Positions 16,624 to 24,076 of a DNA stretch of 40,632 nucleotides are shown here, piece after piece. A model generated the notes under the pieces. The model saw only the letters and a list, made by a program, of their open reading frames with translations. It did not search any database and was not told the origin of the DNA. Every line of letters starts with the position of its first letter. Position 1 is the stretch's first letter. Source of the DNA: Actinomycetota bacterium (GTDB lineage: Bacteria > Actinomycetota > Actinomycetes > Nanopelagicales > Nanopelagicaceae); assembly GCA_947451045.1 (NCBI GenBank), contig CANFXM010000006.1, forward strand, positions 1 to 40,632. The letters run 5' to 3'. Position numbers and translations under genes: made by a program.

Positions 16624-18194
16624 GCAACACTAAGAAGGCCTTCTACCTAACGACGCCTATTTATTACGTCAATGATGCCCCTCATATTGGTCATGCCTAC
16701 ACAACCGTTGCAGGCGATGTGCTTACTCGTTGGCACCGTCAAAAAGGTGAAGAAGTTTGGTTTCTCACGGGTACGGACGAGCATGGTCAGAAAGTTATGC
16801 GCACAGCTGATGCAAATGGCGTTGCCCCGCAAGCTTGGGTGGATCGTCTTGTTGCTGATGCGTGGAAACCTAATTGGAATGCGCTCAATATTGCTAATGA
16901 TGATTTCATTCGAACAACTGAACCTCGTCACACCGAACGAGTTCAAAAGTTTTTACAATCCCTCAAAGATTCAGGCCATATTTATTCTGGAAAGTATGAA
17001 GGTCCTTACTGCGTAGGGTGTGAAGAGTTCAAATTACCTGGTGATCTGATTGATTCTAATGGCGAGAAATTATGTCCAATCCATAGCAAGCCAATTGAAC
17101 TTGTCAATGAAGAGAATTGGTTCTTCAAGTTATCTGATTTTGCTCAACCATTACTAGATCATTACAAGAATAACCCGGAAGCGTGCCAACCAGAGAGCGC
17201 TCGCAATGAAGTAGTTTCATTTCTTGAAGGTGGAGTTTCTGATTTATCTATTTCACGTTCCACATTTGATTGGGGAATTCCTGTTCCATGGGATACCAAA
17301 CAAGTTGTTTATGTTTGGTTTGATGCCCTTCTCAATTATGCAACTGCTGTTGGCCTCACTGATGCACCAGATTCTGAAGGTGGCAAGAAATTTGCAGCAA
17401 CGTGGCCTGCCGATGTGCATTTAGTTGGAAAAGATATTTTGCGCTTCCACGCTGTTATCTGGCCAGCGATGTTGATGGCTGCTGGCGTTGATATTCCTAA
17501 GAAAGTTTTCGCACATGGATGGCTACTTGTCGCTGGAGAAAAGATGAGCAAGAGCAAACTCACTGGTATTGCTCCCAGTGATATCACTGACCATTTTGGG
17601 GTCGATGCCTTCCGTTATTACTTCTTGCGCGCAATTCCATTTGGCAGTGATGGCTCCTTTTCTTGGGAGGATATGAGCGCTAGATATACATCCGAACTTG
17701 CTAATGATTTTGGAAACCTCGCATCTCGTTCTGCTGCCATGATTGAAAAATATTGTGATGGAGTTCTCCCGGCCCTACATAGTGAAGCATCTTTAGTATC
17801 GGCACTTGAAGTAACTGTCGCAAAAGCCGATTCGGCAATGTGCGCACTTGATTTCCAAGGTGGAATCAACGCAATTATGGAATTTTGTAAGCGAGTAAAT
17901 GGGTATGTGACAGAGAAAGAGCCATGGATCTTGGCGAAAGATCCGGCTAACAAAAAAGTACTCGAAGAAGTTTTATACAACACAGCCGAATCACTTCGAG
18001 CACTCGCAGTTCTTTTGCATCCTGTAATGCCAGCAACATGCGAAATTTTATGGGAGAGTCTTGGAGCACAAGAAAAACTCGGAAATATTGGAGCACAGAA
18101 AATTTCTGAAGTCACAACATGGGGACAGTTACCACCAGGTGCACGAGTAACTAAGACACCAGTTCTCTTTCCACGCTTAGAAACGAATGCCTAA
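16620..18194 (+). CDS. metG: methionyl-tRNA synthetase
   Basis: The 524-residue class I synthetase has HIGH at residues 22-25, KMSKS at 308-312, and a single zinc knuckle with C131, C134, C152 and H155. The C-terminal anticodon-binding helical domain contains WILAKDP and the VLLHPVMPATCE region. It lacks the C-terminal tRNA-binding extension, as usual for the short actinobacterial form. The start is a GTG overlapping the rsmI stop. tatD follows five bases after the stop. An in-frame ATG is not available near the start, so GTG is well supported. Confidence 0.96.
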   Translation: MSNTKKAFYLTTPIYYVNDAPHIGHAYTTVAGDVLTRWHRQKGEEVWFLTGTDEHGQKVMRTADANGVAPQAWVDRLVADAWKPNWNALNIANDDFIRTTEPRHTERVQKFLQSLKDSGHIYSGKYEGPYCVGCEEFKLPGDLIDSNGEKLCPIHSKPIELVNEENWFFKLSDFAQPLLDHYKNNPEACQPESARNEVVSFLEGGVSDLSISRSTFDWGIPVPWDTKQVVYVWFDALLNYATAVGLTDAPDSEGGKKFAATWPADVHLVGKDILRFHAVIWPAMLMAAGVDIPKKVFAHGWLLVAGEKMSKSKLTGIAPSDITDHFGVDAFRYYFLRAIPFGSDGSFSWEDMSARYTSELANDFGNLASRSAAMIEKYCDGVLPALHSEASLVSALEVTVAKADSAMCALDFQGGINAIMEFCKRVNGYVTEKEPWILAKDPANKKVLEEVLYNTAESLRALAVLLHPVMPATCEILWESLGAQEKLGNIGAQKISEVTTWGQLPPGARVTKTPVLFPRLETNA

Positions 18195-18199
18195 GAATT

Positions 18200-19066
18200 A
18201 TGGCTGATCGCCACAATCGAGATATTGATCGTCCTCGAGCACCACTGCCAGAACCTTTACCTGTTCCAACTATTGATGCACATGCACATTTAGAAATAGT
18301 CACTAATACCGCAGCCGATTCACCTGAAGTTGGCGAAGTTATTGCCGAAGCAAAGTCAGTGGGAATAGATCGAATTGTTCAGGTTGGATACTCAGCAGAA
18401 CAATCACAATGGTGCGTAGCTGCTGCAACAAAGTGGGATACCGCAGTTCTTGCAGCCGTTGCACTTCATCCTAACGAAGCACCAGTTGTACCAGACTTAA
18501 ATTCAGATTTGAAAATTATTGAAGAACTCGCGAATCATCCACGTGTACGCGCTATTGGTGAGACAGGTTTAGATTATTTCCGGACACCCCCTGAGCTTCA
18601 AAAAATTCAGCAGGAATCCTTTAAATGGCATATCGAATTAGCAAAAAAGACCGGTAAAGCGCTCGTAATTCATGATCGAGATTCTCATGATGACGTTCTT
18701 TCGATTTTACTGGAAGTGGGTGCGCCCGAGAAGACTGTATTCCATTGTTTTTCTGGTGATGAAGAAATGGCGAAAATTTGTATTGAACGCGGATACATAC
18801 TTTCTTTTGCAGGAACACTCACTTTCAAAAATGCACCGGCACTTCGAGAAGCAGTAAAACTTGTTCCTATTGAGCAATTGTTAGTCGAAACAGATTCACC
18901 ATTTCTTTCACCGATGCCCCATCGTGGAGCTCTCAATACTCCTGCAAATATCGCGACAATTGTGCGAGCAATGGCCATTGAGCGCGGAGATGATCTTGGT
19001 GAGTTAGCTAGTTCTTTAAGTGAGAACGGTGAGCGAATTTTTGGTTCCTTCGCGAGAATTTCATGA
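18200..19066 (+). CDS. tatD: TatD-family metal-dependent DNase
   Basis: The 288-residue amidohydrolase-fold nuclease binds metal through H28 and H30 of DAHAH, the glutamate of GETGLDYF, VIHDRDSH, FHCFSG and the late VETDSPFLSPMPHRG block. All of these are present. Members are 3'-5' exonucleases and D-aminoacyl-tRNA deacylase-like quality-control enzymes. It overlaps rsmA by four bases (ATGA). In mycobacteria rpfB separates tatD from ksgA/rsmA; here there is no room for it. Confidence 0.93.
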   Translation: MADRHNRDIDRPRAPLPEPLPVPTIDAHAHLEIVTNTAADSPEVGEVIAEAKSVGIDRIVQVGYSAEQSQWCVAAATKWDTAVLAAVALHPNEAPVVPDLNSDLKIIEELANHPRVRAIGETGLDYFRTPPELQKIQQESFKWHIELAKKTGKALVIHDRDSHDDVLSILLEVGAPEKTVFHCFSGDEEMAKICIERGYILSFAGTLTFKNAPALREAVKLVPIEQLLVETDSPFLSPMPHRGALNTPANIATIVRAMAIERGDDLGELASSLSENGERIFGSFARIS

Positions 19067-19914
19067 CCTTACTTGGCGCAGCCCAGATACGTGAATTAGC
19101 GGAAAGCATTGGACTCAAACCCGCAAAAGCACTTGGTCAAAATTTTGTTATTGATTCCAATGTGTGTAAAAAAATTGTCCGCACAGCCGGTGTTACGAGT
19201 AGCGATATTGCACTTGAAATCGGCCCTGGACTCGGTTCACTCACTCTTGCACTACTTGAAGAAGCAGCCTCAGTTATTGCGGTGGAAATTGATCCACGCC
19301 TGGCACAGCAATTACCTTTGACTGCAGCAATTCATAGCGAGCGTGCCAATTTCCTAACTGTCATTAATCAAGATGCATTAGGAATTTCCACATTGATTGC
19401 CGATCCAACAGTGTTGGTTGCAAATCTTCCTTACAACGTTTCAGTTCCTGTGCTTCTGCACTTGTTAGAAAAAGTTCCAACACTTCGTTCGGGTGTAGTG
19501 ATGGTTCAAGCAGAAGTTGCTGATCGACTTGCTGCATCCCCGGGAAGTAAAGATTATGGAATTCCTAGCGTGAAAGCTGCCTGGTGGGCCGATGTGAAAG
19601 GTGCGGGTTCTGTCTCGCGTTCAATATTTTGGCCAGCTCCCAATGTTGATTCAAAACTTGTTGCTTTTACTCGTAGACCTACGCCGGGGGATGAGATCTT
19701 GCGAAGAAAAGTATTCACAATTATTGATGCGGCATTTGCGCAACGGCGCAAAATGTTGCGTTCTGCTCTTTCATCGTTATATGGCTCGTCGGCTTTAGCA
19801 GAAGAAATTCTGATCAAAGCAGGCATAGATCCAACTTTGCGAGGAGAAGCACTAGAAGTTTCTGGATTTTGCGCGATCGCACTTGCATCCCCGGATATAA
19901 GTAGAAGTAAGTAA
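19063..19914 (+). CDS. rsmA: 16S rRNA (A1518/A1519-N6) dimethyltransferase
   Basis: The 283-residue KsgA/RsmA family enzyme shows LGQNFVID (25-31), the SAM motif LEIGPGLGSLT (51-61), the acidic residue AVEID (73-77) and the adenine-target motif NLPY (121-124). The basic C-terminal domain contains FAQRRKMLRSAL. It dimethylates two adenines in helix 45 of 16S rRNA during late 30S assembly. The start ATG overlaps the tatD stop. ispE follows 12 bases after the stop. Confidence 0.95.
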   Translation: MTLLGAAQIRELAESIGLKPAKALGQNFVIDSNVCKKIVRTAGVTSSDIALEIGPGLGSLTLALLEEAASVIAVEIDPRLAQQLPLTAAIHSERANFLTVINQDALGISTLIADPTVLVANLPYNVSVPVLLHLLEKVPTLRSGVVMVQAEVADRLAASPGSKDYGIPSVKAAWWADVKGAGSVSRSIFWPAPNVDSKLVAFTRRPTPGDEILRRKVFTIIDAAFAQRRKMLRSALSSLYGSSALAEEILIKAGIDPTLRGEALEVSGFCAIALASPDISRSK

Positions 19915-19926
19915 TAGAGTTTCCTT

Positions 19927-20847
19927 ATGCCCGTGAGATCAGTAACCGTTCGAGTTCCCGCAAAGGTGAACTTGCAACTCTCTGTTGGACCGCGCGAATC
20001 AGATGGTTTTCATAACCTTGTAAGCGTTTTTCAAGCTATCTCTATCTTTGATGAGATCACACTGACACTGACACCGCCTGGTTCAGGTTTAGTTATTTCC
20101 ATAATTGGTGATCACACTCATGGCGTGCCCGTTGATGCAAGTAATTTGGCGGCGCAAGCGGCAATTCTTATGGGCAAGGAATTTGATTTAGATGTGGATG
20201 CGAAACTAGAGATTAAGAAATCAATTCCAGTTGCAGGGGGAATGGCTGGTGGAAGTGCTGATGCCGCCGCCACAATCGTTGCTATTGATGCGCTCTATTC
20301 ACTTGGAATGTCGCGGGAAGAGATGTTTGAAATTGCGGCTCAACTAGGTAGCGATGTGCCATTTATGCTCAGTGGCGGAACTGCAATTGGACGTGGACAT
20401 GGCGACCAACTCACTTCTGCACTATCACGCGGAACGTATCACTGGGTATTAGCACTGAGCACTGTTGGACTTTCAACTCCTGCTGTCTATGCCGAATGCG
20501 ATCGATTGCGCGCAGGATTACAAATTATTGAACCCCAAACTAATGAGGCATTAATGCAGGCACTCCTTGCCTCAGATTCGAAAGCGGTAGGTGCATCTTT
20601 AGTCAATGATCTGCAATCTGCAGCTTGTTCGCTACGCCCAGCACTTCGATTAGTGCTCGATGTCGGTGAAGAATACGGCGCGCTTGGGGCAATTGTTTCT
20701 GGCTCCGGTCCAACAGTTGTATTTTTAGTAGATAACGAAGAACAAGGATTAGATTTAGCGGTGGCACTTACTGCTAGCGGTGTTGTTGGAAGTGTTGCTC
20801 GCGCATATGGACCAGTACATGGCGCAAAGGTGATTGAAACTCGTTAG
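19927..20847 (+). CDS. ispE: 4-diphosphocytidyl-2-C-methyl-D-erythritol kinase
   Basis: The 306-residue GHMP kinase performs the ATP-dependent step of the MEP isoprenoid pathway. The substrate motif PAKVNLQLSVG lies at the N-terminus, the glycine-rich ATP loop PVAGGMAGGSADAAA near residues 100-114, and GAIVSGSGPTVVFLV near the C-terminus. The pathway supplies carotenoid and retinal precursors, which is relevant to the rhodopsin gene in this window, although no carotenoid genes are here. The 3' end overlaps the convergent marR by four bases. Confidence 0.95.
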   Translation: MPVRSVTVRVPAKVNLQLSVGPRESDGFHNLVSVFQAISIFDEITLTLTPPGSGLVISIIGDHTHGVPVDASNLAAQAAILMGKEFDLDVDAKLEIKKSIPVAGGMAGGSADAAATIVAIDALYSLGMSREEMFEIAAQLGSDVPFMLSGGTAIGRGHGDQLTSALSRGTYHWVLALSTVGLSTPAVYAECDRLRAGLQIIEPQTNEALMQALLASDSKAVGASLVNDLQSAACSLRPALRLVLDVGEEYGALGAIVSGSGPTVVFLVDNEEQGLDLAVALTASGVVGSVARAYGPVHGAKVIETR

Positions 20848-21338
20848 TTATTTTTTCCTTCATCTAAATCAGCAGCGAGTGCACTGAGTAGTTGAGCGAG
20901 TTGATTTTTTTCTTCGCGAGATAATCCTTCCAATATTGTGCGTTCGTGATTGAGTAATTCTTCAAGTGCAGTATCAACAGCGCGCATTCCAGCACGAGTA
21001 AGAGTTACAAGTGAACCACGCCCATCGTTGGGATCTTGTTGACGTGTAATAAGTTCTAATTCTTCTAACCGATCGAGTCGATTTGTAATCGTTCCACTCG
21101 TCACCATCGTCTCTTGCATTAATTGACTAGGCGATAATTGATAGGGAGCTCCTGCACGACGCAGCGCTGCAAGTACATCGAACCCCCACGTTTCGAGTTC
21201 GGCGAATGCATCTTTTCGTACAAGGTCGAGTTGGCGTGAAATTCTAGAAATTCGGCTAAGGACAGCAAGTGGTGTGAGGTCGAGATCGGGGCGCTCGCGC
21301 TTCCATGCGCTGATAAGTCGCTCTACTTCATCACGCAT
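20844..21338 (-). CDS. MarR-family transcriptional regulator
   Basis: The product is 164 residues from the ATG at 21338 (GGTGGG upstream); a TTG at 21377 would add 13 hydrophobic residues and is less likely. A winged helix-turn-helix occupies about residues 60-125 (LSPSQLMQETMVTSGTITNRLDRLEELELI, then DPNDGRGSLVTLTRAG with the wing). It is flanked by dimerisation helices. It is divergent from tRNA-Gln/glmU, with an 18-base palindrome at 21390-21407 between them that is a strong operator candidate. Likely autoregulatory. The ligand is unknown, and no efflux or catabolic partner gene lies next to it. Confidence 0.88.
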   Translation of the reverse strand: MRDEVERLISAWKRERPDLDLTPLAVLSRISRISRQLDLVRKDAFAELETWGFDVLAALRRAGAPYQLSPSQLMQETMVTSGTITNRLDRLEELELITRQQDPNDGRGSLVTLTRAGMRAVDTALEELLNHERTILEGLSREEKNQLAQLLSALAADLDEGKNN

Positions 21339-21389
21339 TGCCGCCCACCATTTCAAAAATTCGAGCAATAAAAGCAAGGAATAGAAGGT

Positions 21390-21407
21390 TAGTGGTCATG
21401 AGCACTA
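21390..21407. promoter_or_regulatory. palindromic operator candidate for the MarR regulator
   Basis: The sequence reads TAGTGGTCATGAGCACTA, which is TAGTG-N-TCATGA-N-CACTA, a palindrome over 18 bases with one mismatched pair. It lies 52 bases upstream of marR and 24 bases upstream of tRNA-Gln. Size and position fit a MarR dimer site controlling marR and possibly the tRNA/glmU transcript. Binding is inferred. Confidence 0.5.
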
Positions 21408-21431
21408 CCTGTAATGAGGGAGAATACGGGT

Positions 21432-21503
21432 TCCGCCATTGTGTAGTGGCTAGCACATGGGCCTTTGAAGCCCAGGGTCCAGGATCGATACCTGGTGGCG
21501 GAG
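21432..21503 (+). tRNA. tRNA-Gln (anticodon TTG)
   Basis: The acceptor stem TCCGCCA pairs with TGGCGGA (21496-21502) and the discriminator is G21503. The anticodon stem TGGGC/GCCCA has loop CTTTGAA, giving TTG at 21465-21467. The T-stem CCAGG/CCTGG is perfect, but the loop reads ATCGATA, with A instead of T at position 54. CCA is not encoded (CGA follows), so 3' maturation needs trimming and CCA addition. The glmU start lies 17 bases downstream. Confidence 0.94.
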
Positions 21504-21520
21504 CGATTAGACTCCGTACC

Positions 21521-22942
21521 GTGAGCAGCGATCTTCATATCATCGTCTTAGCCGCAGGCGAAGGCACACGAATGAAATCTGCAACTCCTAAAGTCTTACA
21601 TTCCATTTGTGGTCGCACACTTCTTGGTCACGTAATTCATGCAGCATCGCAACTCAATCCCAAAGATCTAGCCGTTGTAGTCGGTTCAGGGCGCGAATTA
21701 GTAGAAGCGCATCTTGGCGAAATCGCGCCACATGCACGCACAATTTTTCAAGAGCGACGTGGTGGCACCGGCCATGCAACACAGTTAGCGCTTGCAGCAG
21801 GTGCTCCATCAGGCACAGTTTTGATTCTTGCTGGTGACACACCATTACTTACTTCTGATTCACTTTCGCAATTACTTGAGATTCATAATCAAGGAAAATT
21901 TGGTGCAAGTGTTCTCACTGCAGAACACCCTGATCCAACTGGCTATGGCCGCATCATTCGTGGTGAAGATGGCGAACTACTTCGTATTGTCGAAGAACGT
22001 GACGCCGATGAAGACCAGAAGATGATTTTCGAAATAAATTCAGGTGTGTATGTCTTTGATGGAAAATTACTTGCCGGGGCAATTGGTAAATTGAGTAATT
22101 CCAATTCACAAGGCGAGCTCTACCTCACAGATGTAATAGAAATTATGCGAAATGAAGGTGCTTCAATTGCCGCGGCAGTAGTTGATGATTTCATTGAAAT
22201 TCTTGGCGTCAATGATCGCTCACAACTTGCAGAAAGTGCAGCCCTGCTTCGTGATCGCATCAACGATAAACTAATGAAAAGTGGCGTCACTATTACAGAT
22301 CCAACAACTACATGGGTTGATGCAACAGCGACAATTTCTAATGATGTAACACTTCTTCCAGGAAGTGCGATTGCGGGTACTACAAAAATTACCAGTGGGG
22401 CAATTATTGGCCCGCGTACAACCCTCATTGATTGCATCGTCGGCGCAGGGGCCAGTGTTATCGAGTCTTATTGCACGGGGACTGCAATCGGTGCGGGAGC
22501 GAGCGTTGGTCCCTTCACATTCTTGCGAGCTGGCACTGATCTTGGCGCACACACTCGCGCAGGTGCATTTGTTGAGATGAAGAATTCTACGATTGGTGAA
22601 CGTTCCAAAGTTCCGCATCTTTCATATGTGGGCGATGCCACCATCGGCGTCGGTACAAATATTGGGGCAGCAACCATCTTCGTCAATTACGATGGCGTCG
22701 ATAAATATCGCACTGAAGTTGGTGATCACGTACGAATTGGAAGCGACACGATGTTGGTTGCTCCGATTTCAATCGGGGATGGCGCATATACAGCTGCTGG
22801 ATCTGTGATTACAGAAGATGTCCCCGCAGGCGCGATGGGAGTTGGCAGAGCACGCCAACGAAATGTCTTAGGCTGGGTCTTGCGTAAGCGCGCAGGAACA
22901 AAGTCTGCAGATGCTGCAGCAAAAAGTGAGAAGAAAGGCTAA
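21521..22942 (+). CDS. glmU: bifunctional GlmU: GlcN-1-P acetyltransferase / GlcNAc-1-P uridyltransferase
   Basis: The product is 473 residues from the GTG at 21521. The frame remains open upstream, but that would run through tRNA-Gln, so the extension is rejected. The N-terminal pyrophosphorylase domain (about 1-230) has LAAGEGTRMKSATPKVLH, and GYGRIIR and EINSGVYVF follow. The C-terminal left-handed beta-helix (about 255-455) shows hexapeptide repeats and GAFVEMKNSTIG with the conserved VNYDG region. It makes UDP-GlcNAc for peptidoglycan. There is no Shine-Dalgarno. Trimming of the tRNA 3' end would leave only a 17-base leader. prs follows five bases after the stop, as in mycobacteria. Confidence 0.94.
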   Translation: MSSDLHIIVLAAGEGTRMKSATPKVLHSICGRTLLGHVIHAASQLNPKDLAVVVGSGRELVEAHLGEIAPHARTIFQERRGGTGHATQLALAAGAPSGTVLILAGDTPLLTSDSLSQLLEIHNQGKFGASVLTAEHPDPTGYGRIIRGEDGELLRIVEERDADEDQKMIFEINSGVYVFDGKLLAGAIGKLSNSNSQGELYLTDVIEIMRNEGASIAAAVVDDFIEILGVNDRSQLAESAALLRDRINDKLMKSGVTITDPTTTWVDATATISNDVTLLPGSAIAGTTKITSGAIIGPRTTLIDCIVGAGASVIESYCTGTAIGAGASVGPFTFLRAGTDLGAHTRAGAFVEMKNSTIGERSKVPHLSYVGDATIGVGTNIGAATIFVNYDGVDKYRTEVGDHVRIGSDTMLVAPISIGDGAYTAAGSVITEDVPAGAMGVGRARQRNVLGWVLRKRAGTKSADAAAKSEKKG

Positions 22943-22947
22943 CTCCC

Positions 22948-23928
22948 ATGAGCGAAATCCGACTCGCCTCCGAGAAGCGACTACGACTCTTTACTGGTCG
23001 AGGATTTCCAGAGTTAGCAGATGAAGTTGCATCAGAGTTAGGCATTCCCCTCACACCAACATCGGCGTACGACTTTGCCAATGGTGAAATATTTGTTCGC
23101 TTCGAAGAAAGTGTTCGCGGCTGTGACGCATTTGTTCTACAAAGTCATTCAGCACCGGTGAATAAGCAGATCATGGAACAACTCATCATGGTCGATGCAC
23201 TCAAGCGCGCATCTGCAAAACGCATTACTGTTGTTGCACCTTTCTACGGTTATGCACGTCAAGATAAAAAGCACCGCGGACGTGAGCCAATCTCTGCGCG
23301 ATTGATGGCAGATCTTTTCAAAACAGCAGGTGCGGATCGTTTGATGGTTGTCGATCTACACACTTCACAAATTCAAGGTTTCTTCGATGGTCCTGTTGAT
23401 CATCTTTTTGCACTACCAATGCTTGCTAATTATGTTGGAAGCAAAGTAGATCGCTCACGCCTAACAATTGTTTCGCCAGACTCAGGCCGAGTACGTGTTG
23501 CAGAACGCTGGTCGGATTTACTCGGTGGTTGCCCGATTGCATTTATTCACAAAACTCGCGATCCACGTATTCCTAATGAATCTACGGTCGGCCGCGTCGT
23601 TGGTGATGTTGTAGGTCAAACTTGTGTTGTTATCGACGACATGATTGATACAGCAGGCACAATTACAAAAGCTGTCGATGCACTCTTTGAAGCAGGGGCA
23701 ACTGATGTCATTGTTGCTGCAACACACGCAGTTCTTTCTGGACCTGCAGTGGAACGACTCAAGAATTGCCGTGCCAGCGAAGTAGTAATTACAAATACTT
23801 TGCCAATTAGTGAAGACCAACATTTTGATGGACTCACAGTCCTATCAATCGCACCGCTTTTGGCCCGCGCAATCCGCGAAGTCTTCGAAGATGGATCAGT
23901 TACCAGCCTCTTCGATGGTCACTCATAA
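22948..23928 (+). CDS. prs: ribose-phosphate pyrophosphokinase
   Basis: The 326-residue class I PRPP synthetase has the ATP-flexible loop region YARQDKKHRGREPISARLMADL and metal/ribose-5-P motif DLHTSQIQGFFDGPVDHL (about residues 130-148). The PRPP-binding loop VVIDDMIDTAGTITKA is near 228-243. It supplies PRPP for purine, pyrimidine, His and Trp synthesis and for decaprenyl-phosphoribose. It is separated from glmU by five bases and followed by a 148-base structured interval before rplY. Confidence 0.96.
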   Translation: MSEIRLASEKRLRLFTGRGFPELADEVASELGIPLTPTSAYDFANGEIFVRFEESVRGCDAFVLQSHSAPVNKQIMEQLIMVDALKRASAKRITVVAPFYGYARQDKKHRGREPISARLMADLFKTAGADRLMVVDLHTSQIQGFFDGPVDHLFALPMLANYVGSKVDRSRLTIVSPDSGRVRVAERWSDLLGGCPIAFIHKTRDPRIPNESTVGRVVGDVVGQTCVVIDDMIDTAGTITKAVDALFEAGATDVIVAATHAVLSGPAVERLKNCRASEVVITNTLPISEDQHFDGLTVLSIAPLLARAIREVFEDGSVTSLFDGHS

Positions 23929-23966
23929 TTTCTGCTACCAATTGAGCACGGATTTGCTGCCTAGCT

Positions 23967-24051
23967 AGTCCCTTCGGTATGGTTTGCCACGTTCCGGCGA
24001 GGGTTTTTTTCATCCGTAATCGACGGTGTGGGTTCAACTCCTGCTGGGACT
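23967..24051 (+). other. tRNA-like element in the prs-rplY interval
   Basis: AGTCCC (23967-23972) pairs with GGGACT (24046-24051) like an acceptor stem over 85 bases, the length of a class II tRNA. Inside are a D-arm-like hairpin GGTA/TGCC (23976-23979 with 23985-23988, loop TGGTT) and a variable-arm-like hairpin CCGT/ACGG (24014-24026). A T-arm follows (GTGGG/CCTGC, 24028-24044) with the consensus loop TTCAACT. No proper anticodon stem forms; that region holds a run of seven T. No CCA follows. It could be a decayed Ser/Leu-type tRNA or a tRNA-shaped leader of rplY. Confidence 0.4.
23970..24010 (+). terminator. possible intrinsic terminator or attenuator between prs and rplY
   Basis: CCCTTCGG (from 23970) can pair imperfectly, with two bulges, to CCGGCGAGGG (ending 24003), followed immediately by seven T (24004-24010). 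It could end the prs transcript. It shares its 5' arm with the acceptor-like stem of the tRNA-like element, so the two structures compete. No convincing promoter is visible between it and rplY. Confidence 0.4.
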
Positions 24052-24076
24052 TCACTACAACAACAGGAGAATAAAA

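Noticed and set aside
17618-18115. 165-codon reverse-strand ORF inside metG
   Set aside because: Antisense shadow of a conserved gene; no start site or family resemblance.
21338-21520. In-frame extension of glmU upstream of 21521
   Set aside because: It would translate through tRNA-Gln. The GlmU family begins a few residues before LAAGEGTRM, which fits the GTG at 21521.
22120-22618. Reverse-strand ORFs inside glmU
   Set aside because: They are shadows of the repetitive hexapeptide coding sequence, with no recognisable protein features.
23961-23968. CTAGCTAG palindrome upstream of the tRNA-like element
   Set aside because: Short self-complementary sequence of a kind expected by chance; no partner feature.
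24026-24076. In-frame extension of rplY
   Set aside because: It lies in the structured leader; the ATG at 24077 has an AGGAG site and the family N-terminus.
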